The position numbers and the translations under genes were made by a program. Below the pieces are notes generated by a model, which saw only the letters and a list, made by a program, of their open reading frames with translations, searched no databases and was not told the DNA's origin. This document shows, in pieces, positions 45,860 to 55,064 of a stretch of 64,000 bases of DNA. The stretch's first letter is position 1. The number at the start of each line of letters is the position of its first letter. Origin of the DNA: Pseudomonas spelaei (GTDB lineage Bacteria; Pseudomonadota; Gammaproteobacteria; Pseudomonadales; Pseudomonadaceae); contig NZ_WNNK01000004.1 in assembly GCF_009724245.1 (NCBI RefSeq), forward strand, positions 186,001 through 250,000, given 5' to 3'.

Positions 45860-47058
45860 TGCGCGGCGCGCTGGTGGCTTCCCTGGCCTGGCAGGATTAC
45901 CGCAACGATACCTGGCTGTCGGCGTGCTCGGTGCTGGCATTGGTGGCGGTGATCGCACCGTTGCTGGTGTTATTTGGCCTGAAGTTTGGACTGGTTAGCA
46001 GTTTGACCGAGCGTTTGGAAAATGACCCGGCCACCCGGGAAATTATTCCCCTGGGCGGTGGTCGATTCAGTGGCGCATTTGTCGAGCAGCTCAGTCAGCG
46101 TAGTGATGTGGCGTTTGCCTTGCCGCGTACCCGGCAGATTGCGGCGACCGCGGATCTGTCCGTCGGCAGCTCGGTACTGGTGACGGTGGAGATGTTGCCG
46201 ACCGCCGCCAAGGATCCCCTGCTGGTCGGTTTGCCAATACCTCAAGGCCTGGACCAGGTGGTGCTCAGCCGCACCGCTGCCGAGAAGCTCGGGGCCAAGG
46301 CCGGTGATTGGCTGCAAGCCAGTTTTGGCCGTCAGGTGGCAGGTCGTGTCGAGGCGCAACGCACCCGGGTTCAGGTGCTGAATGTATTGCCGCTGGAAGC
46401 GTTCGCCCGGGACGGTTTGTTTGCGCCCCTGGGGTTGTTGGAAGCGGCGGAAGATTACCGGGATGGCCGCGCAGTACCGGCGTTGGGCTGGGAAGGCGAT
46501 GTGGTCGGCGTGAGCGAGCAACGGGTGTACCCGGCGTTCCGTCTGTATGCCAGAAGTCTCACGGATGTCGAACCGTTGCGGGTGTTTTTTGCCGGGCAGA
46601 ACCTGTTGGTGTCGACCCAGGCCCAAACCATCGCCCAGGTGCAGTCACTGAGCCGCAACCTGTCGATCGTGTTCTGGATCATTGCCGGGCTGGCTCTGGC
46701 GGGAGCGTTTGCGGCGATCTTCGCCGGCGCGTTGGCGTCGGTGGCGCGCAAGCGTCGGGAGTTGTCGGTGCTGCGGCTGTTGGGGTTTTCCACTGCCGGG
46801 CTGTTGCTGTTTGTGGTGTTGCAGGCGCTGTACAGCGCGAGTTTTGCGGCCGTGATCAGCGCCGGGCTGTACGGCTTGGCCGAATCAGGCTTGAATCAAT
46901 TATTCGTGCAGGTGCCGGGCGAGTACGCCAGTCACCTGCTGGCGCAGCATTACGGCGTGGCCCTGATGGCTATCCTTGGCATCAGCGCCGTGGCGGCGGC
47001 GTGTGGCGGTTGGCGAGTGGCGCGTATCCAGGCGTCTGAAGGGATCAGAGATGTATAA
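45859..47058 (+). CDS. tagS: T6SS regulatory permease TagS
   Basis: A 399-residue FtsX/LolE-like permease. One membrane helix near the N-terminus (~25-50), a large periplasmic domain, and three C-terminal helices (about 270-300, 310-345, 365-390), with the FtsX-type RRELSVLRLLGFS coupling loop. It partners the TagT ATPase. The stop lies 8 bases past the start of tagR, so the three genes are tightly packed. Confidence 0.92.
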   Translation: MRGALVASLAWQDYRNDTWLSACSVLALVAVIAPLLVLFGLKFGLVSSLTERLENDPATREIIPLGGGRFSGAFVEQLSQRSDVAFALPRTRQIAATADLSVGSSVLVTVEMLPTAAKDPLLVGLPIPQGLDQVVLSRTAAEKLGAKAGDWLQASFGRQVAGRVEAQRTRVQVLNVLPLEAFARDGLFAPLGLLEAAEDYRDGRAVPALGWEGDVVGVSEQRVYPAFRLYARSLTDVEPLRVFFAGQNLLVSTQAQTIAQVQSLSRNLSIVFWIIAGLALAGAFAAIFAGALASVARKRRELSVLRLLGFSTAGLLLFVVLQALYSASFAAVISAGLYGLAESGLNQLFVQVPGEYASHLLAQHYGVALMAILGISAVAAACGGWRVARIQASEGIRDV

Positions 47059-48763
47059 GTTACTGGGCGCCATTGTGGCGCTGAGCCTGGCTTCGATGGC
47101 CTGGGCCGATGAAGCGAGCGATAAACTGGACAACCCCAAGCCGTTGGCGGATGACGTCAGCCTGCCGCTGCCGTGCGAAGGCAACATGGTGTTCCGCTAC
47201 GTCTACGTCCTGGCCCAGGGCACTCTGGATGACCGCGAAATCAGCCTCGGCTACCCGTTCAGCGAGGGCGAGGCGGGCTATCAGCAGTCGTTTATCTCGG
47301 GTTATCGCCGCGACTTCATCAACGGCCAGTTCACTATCAAGGACTTACCCACCGAGTGGAACAAGGTCATTGCGCCGCTGATGCCCAAGACTGACGCCAA
47401 GACCCCGCTCAAGCCGATGCTGTACTTCATCGGCAAGTACGAAGTCACCGCCCGCCAATATGCCCAGGTTATGTCCCAGGCGCAGTCGCTGGCCAGCGGC
47501 GAGCCGGCTCCGGCCTGTGATGCGCCCACCGGCCTGGCCGGGCGCTTGCCCAAGGTCAAGCTGTCGCGGTTTGAGGCCGAGCGCTTCTCGGCGGTGTACA
47601 GCGCCTGGCTGATGAAATATCACCGTGAGCTGCTGCCGGTCAGCGGTCGTGGTGCGTCGGTGGAAGATGGCGGGCTGGGCTTTGTACGGCTGCCAACCGA
47701 AGTGGAGTGGGAGTTTGCCGCGCGTGGTGGCCAGGCCGTGAGCCGTCAGGATTTGGAAGGTCGACTCTTCCCGCGACGTATCGAAGGTAGCGAAAGCGAC
47801 GGCCCGCTGGCGGATTGGGCCGTGTTTAACCAGGTCGCCGGTGGCACCGGCCAGGCGGCCCGGCTGATGCCCATCGGCACCAAGCTGCCGAATCCGATTG
47901 GGATGTTTGATGTGATCGGCAACGCCGCCGAGATGGTCCAGGAGTCGTTCCAACTGGTTCACGCCGGACGCCGTCAAGGCACCTATGGCGGTTTTGTGGT
48001 CAAGGGCGGCAATTACCTGGAAGGCGAGGGCACGCTGTTCACCGGCATGCGCCGCGAGTATCCGTTGTTCGCGGCCGATGGCACCGAGCAAAGTAACGAG
48101 ACCACCGGTTTTCGCGTGGCGATGGGTGCGTTGTCGGCGCCCCGTTCACGCTACAAGGAGCTGTTCGCCCAGTGGCAGAAAGAAGGCCGGCTGGCTTCAC
48201 TGACCGACGCCATCGACGACGCCCAGGACCCGACCAAGCGTCTGGACAGCATCATCGCCGCCAGCGTCGATCCGCGCCTGCAAGCCGAGTTGGGGCTGGT
48301 CAACGAAGAGCTCAAGCGCAACGTCTCGCTGATCGCCCAGCAGCGCGAGGAAGCCGCCGGTAACCTGATTCAGTCCTCCGCCCTGGTGGCCGAGACCATC
48401 AACAACTACAACATCCGCCTGACCAATCTGCAGAAAAGTCGTCAGCAGGCCGTGGACGCCAAGGACGAGGCCAGCGCGAAACTGTTCACCATGGCCATCG
48501 ACAATGGACGCAGCGCGCTGGACGGCGCGGTAGCGATCTATATTGATAACCTGGCGACTGGCACGCGCTACACCGATGCAGTGATTCAGGCGCAGTTTCA
48601 AAGGATCAAGGAAGAGTTGGATCGCAAGCCAGTGCTGGGTAAAAGCCTGGTAACGCGCGCAACGTTATTCGTTCGTCATGTCGGCAACTATCGCAAACAA
48701 CAGCGAGCCGACCCGGCGACGATATTGAAGGAATTGCTCGCAGCGAGCGGTCAGCGGTCTTGA
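47051..48763 (+). CDS. tagR: T6SS regulatory protein TagR (periplasmic, SUMF1-like)
   Basis: A 570-residue secreted protein. The signal peptide is MYKLLGAIVALSLASMAWA. A formylglycine-generating-enzyme-like (SUMF1) domain at ~100-370 has FIGKYEVTARQYAQVM, FVRLPTEVEWEFAARGG, GNAAEMVQESF and ETTGFRVAMG. A C-terminal helical region (~380-560) is probably coiled. I see no catalytic Cys pair, so it is presumed a binding domain. TagR in P. aeruginosa promotes PpkA activation and works with TagQ. The ATG at 47051 starts the signal peptide. Confidence 0.93.
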   Translation: MYKLLGAIVALSLASMAWADEASDKLDNPKPLADDVSLPLPCEGNMVFRYVYVLAQGTLDDREISLGYPFSEGEAGYQQSFISGYRRDFINGQFTIKDLPTEWNKVIAPLMPKTDAKTPLKPMLYFIGKYEVTARQYAQVMSQAQSLASGEPAPACDAPTGLAGRLPKVKLSRFEAERFSAVYSAWLMKYHRELLPVSGRGASVEDGGLGFVRLPTEVEWEFAARGGQAVSRQDLEGRLFPRRIEGSESDGPLADWAVFNQVAGGTGQAARLMPIGTKLPNPIGMFDVIGNAAEMVQESFQLVHAGRRQGTYGGFVVKGGNYLEGEGTLFTGMRREYPLFAADGTEQSNETTGFRVAMGALSAPRSRYKELFAQWQKEGRLASLTDAIDDAQDPTKRLDSIIAASVDPRLQAELGLVNEELKRNVSLIAQQREEAAGNLIQSSALVAETINNYNIRLTNLQKSRQQAVDAKDEASAKLFTMAIDNGRSALDGAVAIYIDNLATGTRYTDAVIQAQFQRIKEELDRKPVLGKSLVTRATLFVRHVGNYRKQQRADPATILKELLAASGQRS

Positions 48764-48847
48764 CCGTTGGTTGTACAGCGAGCTTGGAAGGGACTCAGGC
48801 GGCGGTGGGCCGTGCTGGGCTGGTCAAACTTAAAAGAGTACACAACT

Positions 48848-49780
48848 ATGCTTTTCTCCCGTAAAGCTTCTGCTTCGGTTTCCAAGCGTCATCTGCTGCT
48901 GATTGCCGCCGGCTTCAGTACTGTATTGACCGGTTGCGTCACGTCCCCCGCCTCCAAGGTGGCCTCGACCACCAAGGTCGAGTACTACCCTAACTGCTAC
49001 GAGCCGGTGCAGCACTTGCGTGCCACTGATTCGGACATGACCAAGTCGGTCGTGACCGGTGCAGCCATTGGTGCTGCGGGTGGCGCACTACTGGGTGCCT
49101 TGACCGGCAACTCCGACAATCGTGGCCGTAACGCCGCCATCGGTGCCGCGGGCGGCGCCCTGGCCGGTGGTGCCGCCGGTTACTACACCGAGCGCCAGAA
49201 GCAGATCACCGATGACAACCAGCGTATTGCTTCCTACGCCACTGACGTCAACAAAAGCGCTTCGGACATCGACCGCAGCACCGCGTACGCCAAGGCATCG
49301 CAGCAGTGCTACCAGAGCGCTTTCACCAAGCTGGTGGCTGACCGCAAGGCCAAGACCGTCAACGACACCGAAGGCCGTAAGCGCCTGGCGGAAATCGTCT
49401 CCGGCCTGAAAGAGTCCAATGACCTGATTGTTGCGGTCAACGGCAAGGCCAGCGAAGACCTGAACAACTACACCCAGGCTTACGAGAAAGACCTGCAACA
49501 GGTGGGCGTGCAGCGTGCCGACGTGGTGACCGTAGCGACTGCCGACACCACGCCAGCAGTCACTGCGACCAAAGGCAAAAAAGCGGTCAAGCCGGCGAAG
49601 AAGCCTGTGTTGCCAGTCGTTCCTAGCGAAGCGGTGACTACCGAGAAAACCATCCGGACCGCCAAGATCAAGCAGGATGAAAGCAAGCAGGTGGCCAGCG
49701 CCGGTACCACGCAGGTCAACAGCATGTGCAAAAACCCTGACCTGGGCGACTGGGCACCGGTTCCTTGCCCTAACGTTTAA
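48848..49780 (+). CDS. tagQ: T6SS regulatory outer-membrane lipoprotein TagQ
   Basis: A 310-residue lipoprotein: basic N-region, hydrophobic core and lipobox LTGC (Cys30). Residues ~65-115 carry two glycine-zipper stretches (GAAIGAAGGALLGALTG and AAIGAAGGALAGGAAGYY), followed by a helical region and a Lys/Pro-rich tail. TagQ tethers TagR to the outer membrane in P. aeruginosa. It is the last gene of the rightward operon, and a dyad at 49806 follows. I chose the ATG at 48848 that opens the signal sequence; the upstream 27 codons of the frame are not part of it. Confidence 0.9.
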   Translation: MLFSRKASASVSKRHLLLIAAGFSTVLTGCVTSPASKVASTTKVEYYPNCYEPVQHLRATDSDMTKSVVTGAAIGAAGGALLGALTGNSDNRGRNAAIGAAGGALAGGAAGYYTERQKQITDDNQRIASYATDVNKSASDIDRSTAYAKASQQCYQSAFTKLVADRKAKTVNDTEGRKRLAEIVSGLKESNDLIVAVNGKASEDLNNYTQAYEKDLQQVGVQRADVVTVATADTTPAVTATKGKKAVKPAKKPVLPVVPSEAVTTEKTIRTAKIKQDESKQVASAGTTQVNSMCKNPDLGDWAPVPCPNV

Positions 49781-49805
49781 GGGTAAGTTGTTGCTATAAG
49801 CGGTA

Positions 49806-49848
49806 AACGCCAGCCGATCTTCTGCTAATGCGCAAGATCGGTGGCGTT
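49806..49848 (+). terminator. Probable terminator of the rightward T6SS operon
   Basis: AACGCCAGCCGATCTT and AAGATCGGTGGCGTT form a 15-bp stem with one mismatch around a 12-base loop. A short T-rich CTGTTTG follows. It lies 25 bases after the tagQ stop and 58 bases before the next start. Confidence 0.6.
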
Positions 49849-49906
49849 CTGTTTGCAAATCGTTAAACTGCTGCGGCCACTCAATAATTACACCGAGGCC
49901 GTGTGC

Positions 49907-50287
49907 ATGAAATTTCGTCTTCTCCTCTGGGTGCTGGGCCTGATGATGGGCAAAGCCAGCCGCAGCAATCCTGCCTTCCAGCAACAGTTGGGTGACAAGG
50001 ACCTGGCGTTCCAGCTGCAGACCCTCGACGGCAAGGTTGCCCGTCACTTCATTGTCAAAGACCAGCGCATTACCAGCCGCTCGGGTGTTCACCCGGAGCC
50101 TGCGTTCGCCATCGCCTTTAAAGACGCCGCCTACGGCTTCGCCACGATGCAGGCGAAGAACAAGCAACTGGCGTTCATGACAGGGATTCAGGACAAGTCG
50201 ATCCAGATCAAGGGCAACCCGGCACTGGTGATCTGGTTCCAGGGGTTGACCAAGTATTTGAAGCCGAAGAAAAAGCCGAAGGTCTAA
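49907..50287 (+). CDS. SCP2 sterol-transfer-like small protein
   Basis: A 126-residue protein. After a short hydrophobic stretch (MKFRLLLWVLGLMMGKAS) it shows an SCP2-like pattern: FQLQTLDGKVARHFIVKDQRI, AFAIAFKDAAYGFATMQ and IQIKGNPALVIWFQGL. SCP2 domains bind lipids or CoA-linked molecules. No partner genes indicate the substrate. I chose the ATG at 49907, where the conserved sequence begins. It is probably not part of the T6SS operon because a terminator precedes it. Confidence 0.75.
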   Translation: MKFRLLLWVLGLMMGKASRSNPAFQQQLGDKDLAFQLQTLDGKVARHFIVKDQRITSRSGVHPEPAFAIAFKDAAYGFATMQAKNKQLAFMTGIQDKSIQIKGNPALVIWFQGLTKYLKPKKKPKV

Positions 50288-50301
50288 CTCAAGTGAGCTT
50301 T

Positions 50302-50333
50302 CTGTGGCGAGGGGACAAGCCCCCTCGCCACAG
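50302..50333. repeat. GTGGCGAGGGG hairpin, REP-like
   Basis: CTGTGGCGAGGGG and CCCCTCGCCACAG form a perfect 13-bp stem with a 6-base loop, lying between two convergent stop codons (50287 and 50345). It resembles the GTGGGAGGGGGCTTGCCCCC-type REP elements of the P. fluorescens group and probably doubles as a shared 3' end. Confidence 0.75.
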
Positions 50334-50344
50334 ACGCTTGTTGT

Positions 50345-51745
50345 TTAGCCTTGGCTGAACTGCGATGCCAATTCGCGTAACAACACTTCCGCATCCAACA
50401 CCTTGCCCACCGCATCTTCGGCCTTGTCCCGGGTCAGGCCCAGGCGTTCCAGCAGTTCGTCGGGGATCTCGGCGTCAGGTCCGGAGCCGATGCCACGGTT
50501 GCGTAACAGGCGCACGGCCAGGCACACCAGGTTCGGGTATTCGGCATAGTCGCCGTCATAGCTTGGGTCGTGCTGGAAGCGCAACGCGGTGGACAGCTCT
50601 TCCGGCATGTCCCAGTAGCGCATCAACCAGGCGCCAATCTGCTCGCGGCTGATGCCCAGCAGGTGTTGCTCAACGTAGCTGTGGCACAGGTGCGGGTTGA
50701 CCTCCAGGTGCCGGCAGATCAGTGAGAAATGCGGCGGGAAGACGTGGGCCAGCAACAGGTAGCCGAAGTTGTGCAGCAAGCCCGCCAGGTAGGTCAGGCC
50801 CGCTTCCGGGCGCTGGGCGCGCGGCATGGCGCGGGTCAGGCCTTCGATTACCGCCGCGGTGTAGATCGATTGTTGCCAGTACGGCGTGGCTTGTTGTGGG
50901 TGGTCCTTGGGCAGGCTCAGGGTCTTGCCCAGCGCCAGGCCCAGCGCCAGGTTGATCACCAGATCAAAGCCCAGCACGCGAACAATGGCATCTTCCACCG
51001 AGCGGATCTTGCCGGGGGAGGCGTAGTAGGGCGAAGCCGCCCAGCTCACTACTTGCGCGGCCAGGGCCGGGTCGGTCTCCACTACGCCGGTGATGTCGTC
51101 GATGGTGGCGTTGGGGTCGACCCGCAGCTTGATAATCTTCTGCGCGGTGTCGGCCAGGGGCGGAATTTCGATGGTCGCTTCCAGGCGTTGCTGGATGCGG
51201 CGGGCGGTAAACGCCTGCATCGCCTGGGTGATTTCCTCGCGGTCGTCATTCGGGCGGTCGAAGTTGGGCCGGATACTGCTCAGCGCTTCGCCGAAGTTGG
51301 CGGCGCTGGCCTTGCTCAGCATGCGCTTGAAGTCTTCGCTGGCAATCTCCAGCAGTACGCCGGCTTCACCCGAATGGACCAACACGGTGGGCGAGCGCAG
51401 CAGGCTTTCTTCGTACAGGCAGGGCGAACTGGTCAGCGGTGGCAGGCCGGGCAACAGGCTCAGACTGTGCTTGCCGAGCATGCGTTCAAGGCGTTCCGGT
51501 GATACGGCGGTGAGACGCCGACCCGTGAGTTCGGTGAGGCGATTGAGGTCCAGCAACTGGCTCTGGGGAAACAGCACCATGAGGGCGCCCACCGCGTCAT
51601 CCAGCAGCACCGCTTGCACCTTTTGTGCAGGGTTCAAGCCAGGCCGTTCGGCGACTTCCGTATAGCTGATGGTGAGCTTTGCGAGCAGCGTCCGAATGAC
51701 CGAGGGCACGGTCGGGGGCGCTGTGGCGAGGGCAACTTCTGTCAT
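50345..51745 (-). CDS. YbaK-HDOD two-domain signalling protein
   Basis: A 466-residue protein. Residues ~15-150 resemble the YbaK/aminoacyl-tRNA deacylase fold (QAVLLDDAVGALMVLFPQSQLLDLNRLTELTGR). Residues ~190-400 are an HDOD domain (EIPPLADTAQKIIKLRVDPNA, AIVRVLGFDLVINLALGLALGKT, AGLLHNFGYLLLAHVFP), in which the HD metal pair is replaced by His-Asn, as is usual. HDOD proteins act in regulation rather than as phosphodiesterases. I chose the ATG reading MTEVAL at 51745; the long upstream extension of the frame runs through the repeat at 51836. Confidence 0.88.
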   Translation of the reverse strand: MTEVALATAPPTVPSVIRTLLAKLTISYTEVAERPGLNPAQKVQAVLLDDAVGALMVLFPQSQLLDLNRLTELTGRRLTAVSPERLERMLGKHSLSLLPGLPPLTSSPCLYEESLLRSPTVLVHSGEAGVLLEIASEDFKRMLSKASAANFGEALSSIRPNFDRPNDDREEITQAMQAFTARRIQQRLEATIEIPPLADTAQKIIKLRVDPNATIDDITGVVETDPALAAQVVSWAASPYYASPGKIRSVEDAIVRVLGFDLVINLALGLALGKTLSLPKDHPQQATPYWQQSIYTAAVIEGLTRAMPRAQRPEAGLTYLAGLLHNFGYLLLAHVFPPHFSLICRHLEVNPHLCHSYVEQHLLGISREQIGAWLMRYWDMPEELSTALRFQHDPSYDGDYAEYPNLVCLAVRLLRNRGIGSGPDAEIPDELLERLGLTRDKAEDAVGKVLDAEVLLRELASQFSQG

Positions 51746-51835
51746 GGCCGGATCCAATTTCCTACAGTCCTTGGAGTATAACCAGCTTGATACATATGGG
51801 GGTCGACTAAGTAGGGTTTGTGACACCCGTCTTGT

Positions 51836-51938
51836 TGTAGCCGCTGCCGAGGTACGAGGCTGCGATGGGTTGCGAAGCGACCCCCGAGGGCGGTCCTGCG
51901 GACACGCATCGCAGCCTCGTACCTCGGCAGCGGCTACA
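51836..51938. repeat. Long perfect palindromic repeat between the HDOD gene and recG
   Basis: Two exactly complementary 32-base arms begin TGTAGCCGCTGCCGAGG and end CCTCGGCAGCGGCTACA, with a 39-base loop. Same family as 28389-28488. It lies just after the recG stop codon and upstream of the HDOD gene (both leftward), so it could terminate recG transcription or stabilise its 3' end. Confidence 0.92.
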
Positions 51939-51945
51939 GGGTTTG

Positions 51946-54021
51946 TCAGACTTGGCCGTATTGCTGGCCGTGGCGCAGCCAGCGGTCCAATAATGGGCTG
52001 ACGTGTTGTGGCCAGCGCTCCAGCAACGCTTGAGCGGCATCGCGCACCGCCGGTAGCAAGTCGGCGTCGCGCATCAGGTCGGCGACCTTGAATTGCAGCA
52101 GGCCGGTCTGGCGGGTGCCGAGCATTTCGCCAGGGCCGCGCAGTTCGAGGTCCTTTTCGGCGATCACGAAACCATCGTTGGTTTCGCGCATGATCCCCAG
52201 GCGCTGGCGACCGATCTGCGACAGCGGTGGGTGGTACAGCAACACGCAATGACTGGCGGCGCTGCCCCGGCCAACACGACCACGCAACTGGTGCAGTTGC
52301 GCCAGGCCCAGGCGTTCGGGGTTTTCGATGATCATCAGGCTGGCATTGGGCACGTCCACGCCGACTTCGATCACCGTGGTGGCGACCAACAGTTGCAGGT
52401 TGCCGGCCTTGAATTCGGCCATCACCGCCGCTTTTTCAGCGGGCTTCATGCGGCCATGGATCAGCCCCACCTTGAGCTCGCCCAGGGCGCTGGTGAGGTC
52501 TTCATAGGTGGTCTCGGCGGCCTGACAGGTCAGCTCTTCAGACTCTTCGATCAGCGTGCATACCCAATAGGCCTGGCGACCCTCAGCGCAGGCGCCGCGT
52601 ACGCGTTCGATCACTTCGACACGGCGGGTGTCGGTCACCAGCACGGTATTGACCGGGGTCCGACCGGGCGGCAGTTCGTCGAGGATCGAAGTGTCGAGGT
52701 CGGCGTAGGCACTCATGGCCAGCGTGCGCGGGATCGGCGTGGCGGTCATGATCAACTGGTGCGGACACATGCGCCCGCCCACGCCTTTCTGGCGCAGAGC
52801 CAGGCGTTGTTGCACGCCGAAGCGGTGTTGTTCGTCGATGATCACCAGGGCCAGGTTCTTGAACTGCACTTCGTCCTGGAACAGGGCATGAGTGCCGACC
52901 ACCATAGGTGCGCCGCCCGCAATCTGTTCCAGCGCTGCTGCGCGGTTCTTGCCCTTGAGCTTGCCGGCCAGCCACGCCACTTCCAGGCCCAACGGTTCGA
53001 GCCAGCGCTTGAAGGTGATGAAGTGCTGCTCGGCGAGAATCTCGGTGGGCGCCATCAGCGCCACTTGGTACCCGGCTTCCAGGGCTTGCAACGCGGCGAG
53101 GGCAGCGACCACGGTTTTGCCCGCGCCTACGTCACCCTGAATCAGGCGCAGCATGGGTTCTTTCTGGCTGAGGTCGTAGGCGATTTCATTGCCAACCCGC
53201 TGCTGTGCGCCAGTCGGTGCAAAACCCAGGTTGGCCAGGTATTGCGCAGGCAAACGCTTGGCCTTGGGCATCGCCGGTGCACGCAGGGAGCGCATGCTTT
53301 CCCGCAGGCGTTGTTGCGACAGTTGGTGGGTCAGCAGTTCTTCGAAGGCCAGGCGATGTTGGGCCCAGTGATGACCGAGGGCCAACTCATCCACATCAGC
53401 GTCGGCCGGTGGGTGGTGCAGGTAACGGATTGCGTCGTCCAGCGGCGCCAATTGGTAATCCCGTGCCAGCTCCTGAGGCAGCCAGTCGGGCAGGCTTTTC
53501 GGGCCGAGCATCGTCAGGGTCTGCATGCACAACTGGCGCAGGCGCTGTTGGGTCAGGCCTTCGGTCAGCGGGTAGATCGGCGTGAGGGTGGTGTCTACCG
53601 GGGGTGGTTCGTCGCCGGTGATGGCGCGGTATTCGGGGTGGTAGATTTCCAGCCCCGACGCACCGGGCCGGGCTTCGCCGTAGCAGCGCACGCGGGTGCC
53701 GCGTTTGAGGCCTTCCTTTTGTGCGTTGCTGAAATGGTAGAAGCGCAGGCTCAAGCCACCGGTACCGTCTTGCAGGCGCACCAGCAAACTGCGGCGCTTG
53801 CCCATCACCACATCGGCACCGCTGACGGTGCCTTCGATTACCGCATCCTGCCCGGGGCGCAACTGGCCGATGGGCACGACGCGGGTACGATCCTGGTAGC
53901 GCAGGGGCAGGTGGAACAGCACGTCCTGGAGGTTCTCCAGGCCGACCTTGGCCAATTTCTCGGCCATGGCTTCCCCGACACCCTTGAGTGCCGTCACCGA
54001 CACCTGCGACAACTCGGTCAT
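51946..54021 (-). CDS. recG: ATP-dependent DNA helicase RecG
   Basis: A 691-residue branch-migration helicase that remodels stalled forks. The N-terminal wedge/OB domain (1-270) has KGVGEAMAEKL and FHLPLRYQDRT. The helicase core has Walker A GDVGAGKT (296-303), IIDEQHRFGVQQR, TATPIPRTL and motif VI QLRGRVGRG. The C-terminus is normal. I chose the ATG reading MTELSQVS. It begins 8 bases after the oxyR stop, so the two are probably cotranscribed, as described for oxyR-recG in P. aeruginosa. Confidence 0.97.
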   Translation of the reverse strand: MTELSQVSVTALKGVGEAMAEKLAKVGLENLQDVLFHLPLRYQDRTRVVPIGQLRPGQDAVIEGTVSGADVVMGKRRSLLVRLQDGTGGLSLRFYHFSNAQKEGLKRGTRVRCYGEARPGASGLEIYHPEYRAITGDEPPPVDTTLTPIYPLTEGLTQQRLRQLCMQTLTMLGPKSLPDWLPQELARDYQLAPLDDAIRYLHHPPADADVDELALGHHWAQHRLAFEELLTHQLSQQRLRESMRSLRAPAMPKAKRLPAQYLANLGFAPTGAQQRVGNEIAYDLSQKEPMLRLIQGDVGAGKTVVAALAALQALEAGYQVALMAPTEILAEQHFITFKRWLEPLGLEVAWLAGKLKGKNRAAALEQIAGGAPMVVGTHALFQDEVQFKNLALVIIDEQHRFGVQQRLALRQKGVGGRMCPHQLIMTATPIPRTLAMSAYADLDTSILDELPPGRTPVNTVLVTDTRRVEVIERVRGACAEGRQAYWVCTLIEESEELTCQAAETTYEDLTSALGELKVGLIHGRMKPAEKAAVMAEFKAGNLQLLVATTVIEVGVDVPNASLMIIENPERLGLAQLHQLRGRVGRGSAASHCVLLYHPPLSQIGRQRLGIMRETNDGFVIAEKDLELRGPGEMLGTRQTGLLQFKVADLMRDADLLPAVRDAAQALLERWPQHVSPLLDRWLRHGQQYGQV

Positions 54022-54029
54022 ACGGTTAC

Positions 54030-54950
54030 TCAGCTCGCGGCAGGCGGCTTGGCCACCGAACACAGGCGGATCGAGTCGGCGAGGATTTCAATGGCTTTCG
54101 GACGCGGGAAGCTGGCACGCCAGGCAATCGCCACGGTACGGAACGGCACCGGTGGCGTCAGTGGGCGCACGGCAATCACGCCGGGAGCGTAGTGATGGCT
54201 GTCCACGGCTGACAACGGCAGGATCGAAATACCCAGTCCCGACGCGACCATATGGCGGATGGTTTCCAGGGAGCTGGATTCCACGGTGGTGTGCTTGGCG
54301 CCGTCGTTGCCCTTGGTCAGGGTCGGGCAGGCTTCCAGGACCTGGTCGCGGAAGCAGTGGCCTTCACCGAGCAGCAGCAAACTCTTGTCGTTGAGCAGGG
54401 CGGCGTCGATGGTGTCTTTTTGCGTCCAGGGGTGGGACGCCGGCATCAGCACGTAGAACGGCTCATCGTAGAGCGGCAGGGTGAGCACATCCGCCTCGTT
54501 GAACGGCAGGGCGATGATGATCGCGTCCAGCTCGCCGTTGCGCAGTTTGTCGCGCAGCACGTGGGTGAAGTTTTCTTCGATATACAGTGGCATCTGCGGC
54601 GCGACGCGGTGCAGTTGCGGAATCAAATGCGGGAACAGGTACGGGCCGACAGTGTAGATAGCGCCGACTTTCAGCGGTGCGGTCAGCTGGTTCTTGCCGG
54701 CCTGGGCCAGTTCGCGAATGCTTTGGGCTTGCTCCAGCACCTTCTGGGCCTGGGCGACGATGCCTTCGCCGACCGGCGTCAGGCGCACGGCGCTTTTGCT
54801 GCGCTCGAAAATCAGCACACCGAGTTCGTCTTCAAGCTTCTTCACACCCACCGACAACGTCGGCTGGCTGACGTGGCAACGCTCGGCCGCGTGGCCGAAG
54901 TGCTGCTCTTGGGCGAGGGTAACGATGTAGCGTAATTCTGTAAGAGTCAT
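54030..54950 (-). CDS. oxyR: Hydrogen-peroxide sensor OxyR (LysR family)
   Basis: A 306-residue LysR-type regulator. The N-terminal winged HTH (1-60) reads LRYIVTLAQEQHFGHAAERCHVSQPTLS. The C-terminal sensor domain contains the peroxide-reactive pair Cys199 and Cys208 in GHCFRDQVLEAC, at the same positions as in the characterised OxyR. Peroxide forms the disulphide and activates catalases and peroxiredoxins. No target gene is adjacent; recG follows directly. Confidence 0.97.
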   Translation of the reverse strand: MTLTELRYIVTLAQEQHFGHAAERCHVSQPTLSVGVKKLEDELGVLIFERSKSAVRLTPVGEGIVAQAQKVLEQAQSIRELAQAGKNQLTAPLKVGAIYTVGPYLFPHLIPQLHRVAPQMPLYIEENFTHVLRDKLRNGELDAIIIALPFNEADVLTLPLYDEPFYVLMPASHPWTQKDTIDAALLNDKSLLLLGEGHCFRDQVLEACPTLTKGNDGAKHTTVESSSLETIRHMVASGLGISILPLSAVDSHHYAPGVIAVRPLTPPVPFRTVAIAWRASFPRPKAIEILADSIRLCSVAKPPAAS

Positions 54951-55064
54951 AGCGGGCGTCCATGAGGTTGCGGGCCAAGCATACCGGCTGCAATCGATAG
55001 ACGCACGTTATCAGACAGTGTGGGGGTTACGACACCGGGTAATCGAGTGTCGGAGCCCGGGATT

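Noticed and set aside
52093..54192. 699-codon rightward frame opposite recG
   Set aside because: RecG helicase motifs lie on the other strand; this frame has none.
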